DNA of 64,000 nucleotides from Acidovorax sp. 1608163 (GCF_003669015.1 NZ_CP033069.1:1181001-1245000); one strand, 5' to 3'. Positions 35,584 to 44,326 are shown, counted from the stretch's first letter. Notes: a model not told the origin generated them from the letters alone. Program-made: numbers and translations.

Positions 35584-35916
35584 CTAAAACCCGCTGAAGT
35601 ACGCCAGCAGCCCTGCCGCCAGCGCTGTGGCGCCCAGTGGGGGGGCGCGCTGGGGCAACCAGGTCACGGTGGCGGTGGCCGCCACGGCCGCCACCGACAG
35701 AGCTGCGGCCCACACCGTGACACCGATGGAGGCTGGCACGCCCGGTGGCGTGCGGGTGGCCAGCCACAACGAGGCCAGCAAGATGACCCAGCCCACGCGG
35801 CGCAGCGTACGCAGGCGTGCGGCGGCGGCCTCTTGGCCCAAGGCGTCTTCGTGGTGTTTGTCCATGCCCAGGGCCATGGCCAGCCAGGCCGCAAAGCAAA
35901 ACAGGAAGGCAGACAT
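35584..35916 (-). CDS. DUF3325 small inner-membrane protein
   Basis: This 110-residue protein has three or four hydrophobic segments (MSAFLFCFAAWLAMALGM, VGWVILLASLWLAT, a central VTVWAAALSVAAVAA and a C-terminal LAAGLLAYF) and a short charged loop with MDKHHEDAL, which fits the DUF3325 family. It begins 4 bases after the stop of the PepSY gene, with GCAGGAA as ribosome site, and is the last gene of the DUF3649-PepSY-DUF3325 set. The set is found with TonB siderophore receptors in many proteobacteria; its individual role is unknown. Confidence 0.85.
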   Translation of the reverse strand: MSAFLFCFAAWLAMALGMDKHHEDALGQEAAAARLRTLRRVGWVILLASLWLATRTPPGVPASIGVTVWAAALSVAAVAATATVTWLPQRAPPLGATALAAGLLAYFSGF

Positions 35917-35920
35917 GGGT

Positions 35921-37693
35921 TCAGGTTCCTGCGGTGATTTCTGAGGCCGCGTTGGGCAGGGCATGCGCCGCCGGTGCGGAGGCTTGGGGCGCTGCCGTGT
36001 GGGGGCGGGCGGGCCGTTGTTGGGTGGGGGACGCCTTGGTCGGCTGGCGGCGGTGCAGGTGCCACGCCACCGCACCCAGCACGGCACCGGTGGCCAAAAA
36101 GGCCAGGTCCAGCCCCGCCCAGGTCCAGTCGCCCGCAGGCAAGGTGATGCCCAGGTGGGCGGATGTGGTCAAGGCATTGAGCACGGGCAGCAAGGCCCAC
36201 ACCACAGCGGCCAGGGCCACCACCACGGTCCAGCCCATACGCCGGGGGCACAGCAGGCCCCATACCAGGGCCAGAGCCCAGGTGGCAAAGAAGCAGGCCA
36301 GTTCGGTGTCGGCGCGCTCGGGCAGGGCCAGTGGCAGCAGCCGGTTGGCGGCCAGGAACACGCCGCAGGCCAGCGGCAGGCCCGCCAGGGTGGCAATGTT
36401 CAGGCCCGCCACCAGGCGCTCGCCCAGCGGCAGGCGCGGTGGGGTCTGGGCGGCGTTCTTGCGCTGGGCCTGCGCGCTGCGCTTGACGGACCACAGCACC
36501 ATGCCGGTGGCAATCATCAAACTGCCCAGCAGGCCAAAGCCAAACAGCGTCCACCGCAGGCCCGTGCCTGCAAAGCGGGCCAGGTGCAGCCCATACAGCA
36601 CGCCATAGGTGGTGATGCCAGCGCTGTTGGGATTGGCCTCGGCAATGGGTTGCGCGGTGGTGGCATCAAACAGCAGGCGGGGCGGGCGGTATTGTAGGCG
36701 GTCGCCCTCGTGGCGGGTGACTTCCACCACCGGGTTGCCCTTGGTGTCGCGCCGCGCCTGGATGGCGCCAATGCGGCCGCCCTCCCAGTGCTTTTGCGCC
36801 GCGGCCATGATGGTGGCCACGGGCACCAGCGGCAGGGGCTCGACCTTGGCCCCTGGGTCGCGCCGGGCCCGGCGCTCGGGCTTGTCGCCCTGCAGGTCGG
36901 CAAAGTAGGTGTTCGAGTCCACCTTGCCATCGGCGCCGACATACGCCGTGGCGATGCCGCTGGGCAGGTACAGCGAGTGGAAGATCATCAGCCCGCTGAA
37001 AGTGATCATCAGGTAAAACGGCAACACCAGAACGCCCGAGACGTTGTGCGCATCCAGCCAGGCCCGCTGGCCGCCTTTGCTGGGGCGGAAGGTGAAGAAG
37101 TCCTTGAAGATGCGCCGGTGCGTGACCACACCGGTCAGCAGGGCAATGAACATGAGCAGCGTGGCCACGCCCACCACCCAGCGGCCCTCCAGCGTCCAGC
37201 GGCCCTTTTGCGCGGTGCGCAGCTCGAAGTGAAAGCGGTAGAAAAAGTCGCCCCCCATGGACTGGCGGATGTCCACCGCCTCGCCCGTTTGCGGGTTCAT
37301 GCGCAAGGTTTCAAAGCGGCCATTGCCCGTGTCGCGCCACAGCACGTTCACGGCCGGGTCGCGCTCGTCGGGCAGGTGCATGATCCATTGGGTCACATCC
37401 GGCACCTTGCGGTGCAGGGCGGCCAGGGCTTTTTCTGCCGTGTTCGTCTCGGTGTCTGCGGCGGTGGCAGGCAGCCCGTGCAGCTCAGGGTGAGTCCACA
37501 GGTTCAGCTCGTTTCGGAAGAACGACAGCGTGCCTGTGAGGAAGATGGCAAACAGCAGCCAGCCCAGCACCAGCCCGGCCCAGGTGTGCAGCCACGACAT
37601 GGCTTGGCGAAAGCCTTCGCGGTCGTTCGGTGTCTTGGCTTTGGCCCCTGCCTGTGCGGGCAGGGCGCTCTCGGTGGCTGGCATCGTGCTCAT
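35921..37693 (-). CDS. PepSY-domain inner-membrane protein (PiuB/FoxB-like siderophore-iron accessory)
   Basis: This 590-residue membrane protein has a first membrane helix carrying WLHTWAGLVLGW, PepSY-type periplasmic parts (ADTETNTAEKALAALHRKVP), then helices WVVGVATLLMFIALLTGVVT followed by HRRIFKDFFTFR and VSGVLVLPFYLMITFSG. A second periplasmic region and further C-terminal helices complete it. Conserved His residues (THRR, DAHN, HSLY, LHLAR) sit near membrane borders as in PepSY_TM proteins such as FoxB, which helps release siderophore iron by reduction. It overlaps the preceding DUF3649 gene by ATGA. The C-terminal 40 residues are Ala/Pro/Gln-rich and probably disordered. Confidence 0.9.
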   Translation of the reverse strand: MSTMPATESALPAQAGAKAKTPNDREGFRQAMSWLHTWAGLVLGWLLFAIFLTGTLSFFRNELNLWTHPELHGLPATAADTETNTAEKALAALHRKVPDVTQWIMHLPDERDPAVNVLWRDTGNGRFETLRMNPQTGEAVDIRQSMGGDFFYRFHFELRTAQKGRWTLEGRWVVGVATLLMFIALLTGVVTHRRIFKDFFTFRPSKGGQRAWLDAHNVSGVLVLPFYLMITFSGLMIFHSLYLPSGIATAYVGADGKVDSNTYFADLQGDKPERRARRDPGAKVEPLPLVPVATIMAAAQKHWEGGRIGAIQARRDTKGNPVVEVTRHEGDRLQYRPPRLLFDATTAQPIAEANPNSAGITTYGVLYGLHLARFAGTGLRWTLFGFGLLGSLMIATGMVLWSVKRSAQAQRKNAAQTPPRLPLGERLVAGLNIATLAGLPLACGVFLAANRLLPLALPERADTELACFFATWALALVWGLLCPRRMGWTVVVALAAVVWALLPVLNALTTSAHLGITLPAGDWTWAGLDLAFLATGAVLGAVAWHLHRRQPTKASPTQQRPARPHTAAPQASAPAAHALPNAASEITAGT

Positions 37694-37998
37694 GCTGCAG
37701 CCCCCAGCCAGCGCGGAGCCATGGCCGCAGCGCCCATCACGGCTGCGGGCGCCAGCGTGCCCAGCCAGGCACCCCAGCTGGTGCGCGCATAAAACACCCA
37801 GGCCACCGCCGCAGCGTAGGCCAGCCAGGCCAGCATGGTGGCCGTGAGCACCGCATCCACCCGGGGCATGGCCTTTGCCAGCGCCAGCGACAGCGCCGCC
37901 GCAAACGCCGCCGCCACGGCATAGCCCCCGGCGGCAGCGGCCAGGGTGCGTGAGGCAATGGTGAGGCGGTACCGCCAATCGACTCGGGCGGTTTTCAT
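37690..37998 (-). CDS. DUF3649 small inner-membrane protein
   Basis: This 102-residue protein has a charged start (MKTARVDWRYRLTIASR) and three hydrophobic helices ending APRWLGAAA. It matches the DUF3649 family, predicted iron-uptake membrane proteins that pair with PepSY proteins. It is the first gene of the three-gene set, and its stop overlaps the PepSY start (ATGA), a sign of translational coupling. A Fur-like site lies about 150 bases upstream. Function is inferred from context only. Confidence 0.85.
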   Translation of the reverse strand: MKTARVDWRYRLTIASRTLAAAAGGYAVAAAFAAALSLALAKAMPRVDAVLTATMLAWLAYAAAVAWVFYARTSWGAWLGTLAPAAVMGAAAMAPRWLGAAA

Positions 37999-38151
37999 GG
38001 CTGCACCCGTGGGGCAAAACGATGGGTGCAGAGTGCGCGGCGCGGCATGGCAGGGGCTCCAGTTTGGGGTGGTCCTCAGGACCAATTCAAAGGCTGGCTG
38101 CTCACCGGGTTGGCTCCGGTCATGCTGGCTTGCTGGGCCGCGATTCTACTT

Positions 38152-38180
38152 TTATTGAGAAGTATTCGTATTCATTTTGT
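38152..38180. promoter_or_regulatory. Candidate Fur box upstream of the DUF3649-PepSY-DUF3325 operon
   Basis: The AT-rich run contains ATTGAGAAGTATTCGTATTC with GAGAAG and inverted ATTC hexamer-like units, a partial match to the Fur 7-1-7 layout. It stands out against about 65-70% GC surroundings and lies where the promoter of the minus-strand operon should be. Confidence 0.45.
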
Positions 38181-38246
38181 AAAGATTTGCTTGTGTTGGC
38201 GCAAGATTGCAACGACCTAAAGCGGGTGCGTGGGCCAAGCCTGGGC

Positions 38247-38272
38247 GAAAAAAAACGGGCCTGGGCCCGTTG
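38247..38272 (-). terminator. Intrinsic terminator of bfr
   Basis: On the minus strand AACGGGC pairs with GCCCGTT around a 4-base loop and runs into about eight T. It lies some 50 bases past the bacterioferritin stop codon. Confidence 0.88.
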
Positions 38273-38322
38273 AGAGTGCGGTGGTGCCGCAACGAGGTCG
38301 TGCCAAGCACGCCCCGGTGTGA

Positions 38323-38799
38323 TCAGTCCGCGTCGCCCATTTGCGACTGCAGGTAGTTTTGGATGCCCACTTTGTCGAGCAGGTCGATCTGGGTTTCCAG
38401 AAAGTCGATGTGCTCTTCGGTGTCATCCAGGATTTTTTGCAGCAGGTCGCGCGAGACATAGTCGCGCACGCTTTCGCAGTGGGCAATGCCTTCCTTGATG
38501 GTGGCTTGTGCGCCTTGTTCTGCGCGCAGGTCGCAGGCCAGGATCTCTGGCACGTCTTCACCCACTTGCAGCTTGGCCAGGTCTTGCAGGTTGGGCAGGC
38601 CGTCCAGCATGAAGATGCGGTCCATCAGCCAGTCGGCATGCTTCATCTCGCCAATCGACTCTTCGTATTCCTTCTTGGCCAGCTTGTCGAAGCCCCAGTG
38701 CTTGAGCATGCGGTAGTGCAGGAAGTACTGGTTGATGGCCGTGAGTTCGTTCTTCAGTTGCGCCTGCAGGTGCGCGATGACTTGTGCGTCGCCTTTCAT
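38323..38799 (-). CDS. bfr: Bacterioferritin
   Basis: This 158-residue cytoplasmic iron-storage protein forms a 24-mer shell with heme between dimers. It opens [20 protein letters not shown], with ferroxidase ligands E18, E51, H54, E94 and H130 and the heme ligand M52 (GEMKHAD) in the standard positions. The position equivalent to E. coli Glu127 is Thr here (DDTEEH, with H130 as anchor). I believe this variant also occurs in other beta-proteobacterial Bfr proteins. GGAG precedes the ATG at 38799. It is divergent from ahpC, linking iron storage to peroxide defence, and ends in a good terminator. Confidence 0.96.
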   Translation of the reverse strand: MKGDAQVIAHLQAQLKNELTAINQYFLHYRMLKHWGFDKLAKKEYEESIGEMKHADWLMDRIFMLDGLPNLQDLAKLQVGEDVPEILACDLRAEQGAQATIKEGIAHCESVRDYVSRDLLQKILDDTEEHIDFLETQIDLLDKVGIQNYLQSQMGDAD

Positions 38800-38956
38800 G
38801 GGGGCTCCTTCCTTGTTTGTTGTGTGGATGCGCGATTGTGCCGGGCCTGTGCGTGCGCTGACAACACAAGCCCCTGTTGGCCCGCATTGGCTGCGTGTGA
38901 TGCGCAATACCGTTTGCATTCGCGGGCCTTTGGGGGACCAGATACTCTTTCATAAA

Positions 38957-38993
38957 ATAGTCACAGGCAATTGATTCAATGAAATCAATTAAT
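38957..38993. promoter_or_regulatory. Candidate OxyR site and dyad between bfr and ahpC
   Basis: Four tetramers at 7-base spacing, ATAG (38957), CAAT (38968), ATGA (38979) and TAAT (38990), follow the ATAG-N7-CTAT-N7-ATAG-N7-CTAT layout of OxyR sites with 11 of 16 matches. Within it AATTGATT and AATCAATT (38969-38990) form a perfect 8-bp inverted repeat. It lies about 70 bases before ahpC and 158 bases before bfr. Confidence 0.5.
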
Positions 38994-39062
38994 TGGATGC
39001 ATGGCTCCAATGCGCCTAGACTTCAGTCCTGTTCAGTCAACCAACCCTTTAAGGAAACAGCA

Positions 39063-39638
39063 ATGTCCCTGATCAATACGCAAGTCCAGCCTTTCAAGAC
39101 CGAAGCTTTTGTGAACCGCAATGGCAAGGGTGAGTTCATCACCGTGACGGAAGAAAGCCTGAAGGGCAAGTGGTCCGTGCTGATCTTCATGCCTGCCGCT
39201 TTCACTTTCAACTGCCCCACCGAAATCGAAGACGCTGCTGACAACTACGCAGCCTTCCAGGCCGCTGGCGCAGAGGTCTACATCGTGACGACCGACACGC
39301 ACTTCTCGCACAAGGTGTGGCACGAAACCTCCCCCGCCGTGGGCAAGGCCAAGTTCCCCCTGGTCGGCGACCCAACACACACCCTGACCAACGCTTTTGG
39401 CGTGCACATCCCTGAAGAAGGCCTGGCACTGCGCGGCACCTTCGTGATCAACCCCGATGGCGTGATCAAGACCCTGGAAATCCACTCCAACGAAATCGCC
39501 CGCGACGTGTCGGAAACCCTGCGCAAGCTCAAGGCTGCCCAGTTCACCGCCGCCAACCCTGGCCAAGTGTGCCCCGCCAAGTGGAAGGAAGGCGCCAAGA
39601 CTTTGGCTCCATCGCTGGACCTGGTTGGCAAGATCTAA
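39063..39638 (+). CDS. ahpC: Alkyl hydroperoxide reductase subunit C (peroxiredoxin)
   Basis: This 191-residue cytoplasmic typical 2-Cys peroxiredoxin reduces hydrogen peroxide and organic peroxides. The peroxidatic Cys is C51 in FTFNCPTEIED, and the resolving Cys is C170 in GQVCPAKWKEG. PTEIED and the YF-type C-terminal region are family-typical. AAGGAA lies about 7 bases before the ATG at 39063; an in-frame ATG at 38979 falls inside the regulatory dyad and is rejected. The partner reductase ahpF follows after a terminator-like hairpin, so ahpC is probably made in excess of ahpF. A candidate OxyR site lies upstream. Confidence 0.97.
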   Translation: MSLINTQVQPFKTEAFVNRNGKGEFITVTEESLKGKWSVLIFMPAAFTFNCPTEIEDAADNYAAFQAAGAEVYIVTTDTHFSHKVWHETSPAVGKAKFPLVGDPTHTLTNAFGVHIPEEGLALRGTFVINPDGVIKTLEIHSNEIARDVSETLRKLKAAQFTAANPGQVCPAKWKEGAKTLAPSLDLVGKI

Positions 39639-39683
39639 GCCCTGCATTGCGTCGGCTGAGCGCGCGACTGCAGCGCGCTCCCC

Positions 39684-39732
39684 AAAGCCGGACAGCGCCA
39701 TGGCGTTCGCGCCATGCCGTCCGGCTTTTTTT
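39684..39732 (+). terminator. Terminator/attenuator between ahpC and ahpF
   Basis: AAAGCCGGAC pairs with GTCCGGCTTT, with an inner stem around GCCATGGC...CGCCATG, and the outer stem ends in seven T. It is a strong intrinsic terminator after ahpC; read-through would explain lower ahpF expression. Confidence 0.9.
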
Positions 39733-39819
39733 CGCCCGGAATTTGGCCATCAGGCTTGAATGAATCGCCTGAAGCCCTTAAACCTACAAAACCACAACTC
39801 GAATTTTCAGGAAGCCACC

Positions 39820-41388
39820 ATGCTCGACGACCAACTCAAATCGCAACTCTCGGCCTATCTGGAACGCGTGCAACAGCCGTTTGAACTGGTGGCTTCTCTG
39901 GACGACAGCGACACCGCCCGCGAGATGCGTGAGCTGCTCGAAACCATCCAGTCCCTGCGCAGCGACAAGATCACCCTGCGCACCGACGGCAACGATGCCC
40001 GCAAGCCATCCTTCAGCCTGCAGCGCGTGGGCAGCGACAACAGCCTGCGGTTTGCAGGATTGCCCTTGGGCCATGAGTTCACCTCGCTGGTGCTGGCCCT
40101 GCTGTGGACGGGCGGCCACCCACCGAAGGTGGAGCAAGAAGTCATCGACCAGATCAAGGCGCTGGATGGCGACTTCAACTTCGAGATGTACATGAGCTTG
40201 ACCTGCCACAACTGCCCGGACGTGGTGCAGGCGCTGTCGCTCATGGCCATCTTGAACCCCAAGGTCAAGACCACGGTGATCGAAGGCGGCGCCTTCCAGG
40301 CCGAAGTGACCGAGCGCGAAATCATGGCCGTGCCCATGGTGTTTTTGAACGGCCAACTGTTTGGCTCGGGCCGCATGACGCTGGAAGAAATCGTCGCCAA
40401 GCTCGACACCGGCTCTGCGGCCCGCGAAGCTGCCAAGCTCAGCGCCAAGGATGCGTACGACGTGCTCATCGTTGGCGGTGGCCCCGCTGGTGCCGCAGCG
40501 GCGGTGTATGCCGCCCGCAAGGGCATCCGCACCGGCGTGGCTGCCGAGCGCTTTGGCGGCCAGGTCAACGACACGCTGGGCATTGAGAACTACATCTCGG
40601 TGCTCGAAACCGACGGCCCCAAGTTTGCCGCTGCCCTCGAAGCCCACACCCGCGCCTACGACGTGGACATCATGAACCTGCAGCGCGCCGAGAAGATCAT
40701 CCCCGCCGCGCAGCCCGGCGGCCTGATCGAGGTGCAACTGGCCAACGGTGGCACGCTCAAGTCCAAGACGGTGATCCTGTCCACCGGCGCCCGCTGGCGC
40801 AATGTGAACGTGCCCGGCGAAGCCGAGTACAAGAACAAGGGCGTGGCCTATTGCCCGCACTGCGACGGCCCGCTGTTCAAGGGCAAGCGCACGGCGGTGA
40901 TCGGCGGCGGCAACTCGGGCGTGGAAGCGGCGATTGACCTCGCGGGCATCGTGCAGCACGTCACGCTGATCGAGTTTGCCGACCAATTGAAGGCCGACGC
41001 CGTGCTGGTCAACAAGCTCAAGAGCCTGCCCAACGTGACCATCCACGCCAACGCCCAGACCACCGAAATCACGGGTGCCGACGGCAAGGTCAACGGTCTG
41101 AAGTACAAGGACCGCGCCACGGGTGAAGAGCATCTGGTGCCGCTGGAAGGCGTGTTCGTGCAGATCGGCCTGGTGCCCAACACCGAATGGCTCAAGGGCA
41201 CGGTCGAACTCTCCAAGTTCGGTGAGATCGTGATCGACGCCAAGGGCCACACCAATGTGCCCGGCGTGTTTGCCGCCGGTGACTGCACCACAGTGCCTTA
41301 CAAGCAGATCGTGATTGCGGCGGGTGCCGGTGCCACGGCAGCGCTCAGTGCGTTCGATCACATGATTCGCATGCCTGTGGCCGCTTGA
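39820..41388 (+). CDS. ahpF: Alkyl hydroperoxide reductase subunit F
   Basis: This 522-residue flavoprotein passes electrons from NADH to AhpC. The N-terminal double-thioredoxin domain has the CHNC centre (C129/C132), the FAD site follows ([20 protein letters not shown]), then the thioredoxin-reductase-like CPHC centre (C345/C348) and the NADH site [12 protein letters not shown]. These Cys numbers equal those of the E. coli enzyme, which supports the start at 39820 (AGGA 8 bases upstream) over the in-frame ATG at 39760. It closes with [16 protein letters not shown]. It lies 181 bases after ahpC. Confidence 0.97.
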   Translation: MLDDQLKSQLSAYLERVQQPFELVASLDDSDTAREMRELLETIQSLRSDKITLRTDGNDARKPSFSLQRVGSDNSLRFAGLPLGHEFTSLVLALLWTGGHPPKVEQEVIDQIKALDGDFNFEMYMSLTCHNCPDVVQALSLMAILNPKVKTTVIEGGAFQAEVTEREIMAVPMVFLNGQLFGSGRMTLEEIVAKLDTGSAAREAAKLSAKDAYDVLIVGGGPAGAAAAVYAARKGIRTGVAAERFGGQVNDTLGIENYISVLETDGPKFAAALEAHTRAYDVDIMNLQRAEKIIPAAQPGGLIEVQLANGGTLKSKTVILSTGARWRNVNVPGEAEYKNKGVAYCPHCDGPLFKGKRTAVIGGGNSGVEAAIDLAGIVQHVTLIEFADQLKADAVLVNKLKSLPNVTIHANAQTTEITGADGKVNGLKYKDRATGEEHLVPLEGVFVQIGLVPNTEWLKGTVELSKFGEIVIDAKGHTNVPGVFAAGDCTTVPYKQIVIAAGAGATAALSAFDHMIRMPVAA

Positions 41389-41391
41389 TGT

Positions 41392-41458
41392 GAGTGAAAT
41401 TGGGCTCTAGCGCTTATAGATAAGGCGCTAGAAGCTATAGAAAACGTAGCAAATCAGG
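41392..41458 (-). repeat. Dispersed hairpin repeat, copy 4
   Basis: This inverted copy reads CTCTAGCGCTTATAGATAAG then GCGCTAGAAGCTATAG on the plus strand, with a TAGCAAATCAGG tail. The stem CTAGCGCTTA/TAAGGCGCTAG is the best conserved of all copies. It lies between the ahpF stop and its terminator. Confidence 0.75.
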
Positions 41459-41477
41459 CGCCTTCAGCGCTGAACAG

Positions 41478-41511
41478 AAAGCCGGGGTGGCGATGCTGCC
41501 CCGGCTTTTTT
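41478..41511 (+). terminator. Intrinsic terminator of ahpF
   Basis: AAAGCCGGGG pairs with CCCCGGCTTT followed by further T residues. It lies about 90 bases after the ahpF stop. The rest of the 302-base gap to the heme receptor holds repeat copy 4 and a Fur box. Confidence 0.9.
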
Positions 41512-41562
41512 CATGGGGTGGCTGTGCCAAGTTCCTTGGAGGGTGTGGGGGAGTTGTTGGTA

Positions 41563-41580
41563 TTGATAATTATTCTCATG
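41563..41580. promoter_or_regulatory. Fur box of the heme-uptake operon
   Basis: TTGATAATTATTCTCATG contains TGATAAT-T-ATTCTCA, thirteen of fourteen half-site bases matching the TGATAAT-n-ATTATCA Fur consensus. It is the best regulatory match in the window and lies 110 bases before the heme receptor start. Confidence 0.85.
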
Positions 41581-41690
41581 TAATATATTGCATCCACGCC
41601 AGCCAGCGCAGGCCTGCCCATGCTTGGGGCATGGTCTGCACGCGGAGCCAGCTTCTTGTCACGCATTTTTGACCCAGGAAGAGGCCCGCT

Positions 41691-43937
41691 TTGGCGCACG
41701 TTCACGCATCCTTTTTTCGTTCTCCGCTCCCCCTCAAGCCGGTCGCGCTGGCAGCGGCCCTCACCGTCGCGTCCTTGTCGGCAGTGCACGGCCAAGAGCT
41801 GCTGGCCCAGGCCGGTGGCACGCCGCTGCTCAAAGAGGTGGTTATCAGCAGCACGCGCAGCGAGCAAAACCCGGACGACCTGCCCATGCGCATTGATGTG
41901 ATCAATGCCCAGGCGCTGGAAGAGGGTCAGGTGCGCGACCTGCGCGATGTGGCGCGCGATCAGCCCAACATCACCGTGCCGCGCTCGCCTGCGCGCTTCA
42001 CGCTGGCCAGCGGCTCCACGGGGCGTGACCAGAATGCGGGCTTCAACATCCGGGGCCTGGAGGGCAACCGGGTGCTGATGCTGGTCGATGGCATTCGCTT
42101 GCCGCGCAGCTATGTGTTCAGCGCCAACGCCTTTGGCCGTGACTATGTGGACGTGGGGCTGCTGCAACGCATCGAGGTGCTGCGTGGCGCTACGTCGGCC
42201 CTGTATGGGTCTGACGGCATGGGCGGGCTGGTCAACTTCATCACGGCCGACCCGTCCGCCTTTTTGAAGGACGGCAAAACCCTGGGTGGCCGCGTGAGTG
42301 CGGCCTATGACGGTGATGACGATGGCAAGCGCCTGGGCGCCACGCTGGCGGGCCGCACCAATGACACAGTGCAATGGCTGGTCAGCGCCAACGTGGGCCG
42401 TGCCAACGAACTAGAGAACATGGGCACCAACGATGCGGCCAATGTGGACCGCACGCTGCCCAACCCGCAAAAGGACAAGAACGCCTCGGTGTTGGGCAAG
42501 GTGGTGGTCACGCCCGGCGGCGGACAGCGCCATGTGTTCACGCTGGAGCATGTGGACAAAACGGCCGACTACGAGCTGCTGAGCGCCCGCAGCAAGGCGC
42601 CGCTCACCAGCACCTCGGTGCTGGGTTCCACCTCGTTCACCGACATGCAGCGCAGCCGCGCCACCTGGGAGGGCAACTGGCGCGTGAACACCGCCTGGGC
42701 CGACGATGTGAAGGCGGTGCTCAGCTACCAGGATGCGCAGTCGCGCGAGTACATCACCGAAGACCGCAACACCGCTGCCGACCGCGTGCGCGATGTGACC
42801 TATGACGAGCGCACGCTGCAGGCCAACCTGCAGGGCAGCAAGCTGATCCGCATGGGGTCGGGCGCAGATGCCTGGGCGCAAAAGCTCACCTACGGGCTGG
42901 ACTACACCCGTGCAGAGGTTGAAAACCTGCAGACCGGCGTGACGCCGCCTGCGGGCGAAACCTTCCCGCTCAAGCGCTTCCCCGACACCACCGAGAGCAG
43001 CGCTGCGCTGTATGTGCAGGACGAGTTCATCCGTGGGCCGTGGAGCATCACGCCTGGCGTGCGTTTCGACAGCTTCCGCATCAAAGCCGACCAGGCTGGT
43101 TTTGCGGCCAACGCCGTCTCGCTCTCGGGCCACGCCACATCGCCCAAGCTGGGCGTGCTCTACCGTGCCAACGAGGCATGGAGCCTGTATGGCAACTACG
43201 CGGCAGGCTTCCGTGCGCCCAATGCCGGGCAGGTGAATGCGTTCTTTGAGAACACCGCCCAGGGATACAAGAGCATTCCCAACCCCAACCTGCGCCCCGA
43301 GAAAAGCCAGAACTTTGAAGTGGGTGCACGCGGGCGGCTGCAGGCTTTTTCCATCGAGGCGGCTGCTTTCACGGGGCGCTACAAAGATTTCATTGAGGAC
43401 TTGCAGGTCGTTGGCGGCACGGGTGCGCCTGGCAATCCTGTGGTCTATCAGTCCATCAACTTGGGCCGCGTCAAGATCGACGGCTTTGAAATCAAGGGCA
43501 ACATGGCCTGGGGCGACTGGCAGGGCGGGCGCATCAGCACGCCCTTTGCCTACGGCCAGGCGCGCGGGCGCGACACCAACACGGGCCGAGCCGTCAACTC
43601 GGTGGAGCCGCAGCGCCTGACGGCCGGTGTGCGCTACGACACCGCCGCCTGGCATGTGCGCCTCGATGCCACCCACAGCGCTGCCAAAAAGGCAGACGAC
43701 GTCTACACCGCTGCGGGCAGCACGCAATACCTCACCCCCGCCTACACCACGCTGGACCTGAGCGGCCAGTGGCGCATCCGCAAGGACCTGCGCCTGAATG
43801 CAGGCCTCTACAACCTCACCGACAAGAAGTACTGGCGCTGGGCCGATGTGCGTGGGCTGGCTGCTGGCAACAGCACCATCGACGCTTACAGCCAGCCAGG
43901 GCGCTCGGTGCGCGTGTCGCTGGTGGCGGACTTCTGA
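41691..43937 (+). CDS. hmuR: TonB-dependent heme/hemoglobin receptor (HmuR/BhuR-like)
   Basis: This 748-residue outer-membrane heme receptor starts at a TTG (41691) with AGGAAGAGG 6 bases upstream; no ATG lies before the signal peptide, so an unusual start codon is likely. The signal ends near AVHG, TonB-box-like LKEVVISS is at 47-54, and the plug holds NIRGLEGNRVLMLVDGIRLP and EVLRGATSALYGSDGMGGLV as in the hemoglobin/lactoferrin receptor family. The barrel has the FRAP (507-510) and NPNL (531-534) motifs of heme receptors, but no His between them, unlike well-studied members. It is the first gene of a Fur-box-headed operon with hmuS and hmuTUV. Confidence 0.92.
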   Translation: MAHVHASFFRSPLPLKPVALAAALTVASLSAVHGQELLAQAGGTPLLKEVVISSTRSEQNPDDLPMRIDVINAQALEEGQVRDLRDVARDQPNITVPRSPARFTLASGSTGRDQNAGFNIRGLEGNRVLMLVDGIRLPRSYVFSANAFGRDYVDVGLLQRIEVLRGATSALYGSDGMGGLVNFITADPSAFLKDGKTLGGRVSAAYDGDDDGKRLGATLAGRTNDTVQWLVSANVGRANELENMGTNDAANVDRTLPNPQKDKNASVLGKVVVTPGGGQRHVFTLEHVDKTADYELLSARSKAPLTSTSVLGSTSFTDMQRSRATWEGNWRVNTAWADDVKAVLSYQDAQSREYITEDRNTAADRVRDVTYDERTLQANLQGSKLIRMGSGADAWAQKLTYGLDYTRAEVENLQTGVTPPAGETFPLKRFPDTTESSAALYVQDEFIRGPWSITPGVRFDSFRIKADQAGFAANAVSLSGHATSPKLGVLYRANEAWSLYGNYAAGFRAPNAGQVNAFFENTAQGYKSIPNPNLRPEKSQNFEVGARGRLQAFSIEAAAFTGRYKDFIEDLQVVGGTGAPGNPVVYQSINLGRVKIDGFEIKGNMAWGDWQGGRISTPFAYGQARGRDTNTGRAVNSVEPQRLTAGVRYDTAAWHVRLDATHSAAKKADDVYTAAGSTQYLTPAYTTLDLSGQWRIRKDLRLNAGLYNLTDKKYWRWADVRGLAAGNSTIDAYSQPGRSVRVSLVADF

Positions 43938-43981
43938 CGCACGCTACCCCAACCCCTGTCCACCCCAACCAGGAGAACCCC

Positions 43982-44326
43982 ATGGGCACCATCCCCGGTG
44001 ACAACACCGCCACCCCAGAGGCCAACCGCGACGAGGAATACAGCATGCCATGCATGGAGGCCCTGCTGGCAGGCACGTTGGCGCTGATGACCGGCTACGC
44101 GCAGGCCTGCTGCGACAGCCACCGCGAAGCCATGGCCCGCAAGATCGCCACCAACCTGGAGGCGCTGGGCCAGGCCCAGGCGCTGAGCCCGCACTTTCGC
44201 ACCATGCTGTGGAACCTGCAGGCGCGCTGGCAACCGCAAGGTCTGCAAGAGCACGCCAGCGCAGCCCTCACGGCGGCAGAGCAGCGCCGCGCGCTGTGGC
44301 TGGCCGCACCGGAGGCTGTGCAATGA
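43982..44326 (+). CDS. Unknown 114-residue protein of the heme operon
   Basis: This soluble, helical protein has no recognised domain. It starts MGTIPGDNTATPEANRDEEY and holds three Cys in a short region (MPCMEALL and YAQACCDSH), followed by His and Arg residues, then helices ending EQRRALWLAAPEAVQ. AGGAG lies 7 bases before the ATG at 43982. It sits 44 bases after the receptor gene and overlaps hmuS by ATGA, so it is made with the heme system. It is longer than HemP/HmuP and does not resemble it. The Cys/His cluster would suit heme or metal contact, which is inference only. Confidence 0.8.
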   Translation: MGTIPGDNTATPEANRDEEYSMPCMEALLAGTLALMTGYAQACCDSHREAMARKIATNLEALGQAQALSPHFRTMLWNLQARWQPQGLQEHASAALTAAEQRRALWLAAPEAVQ

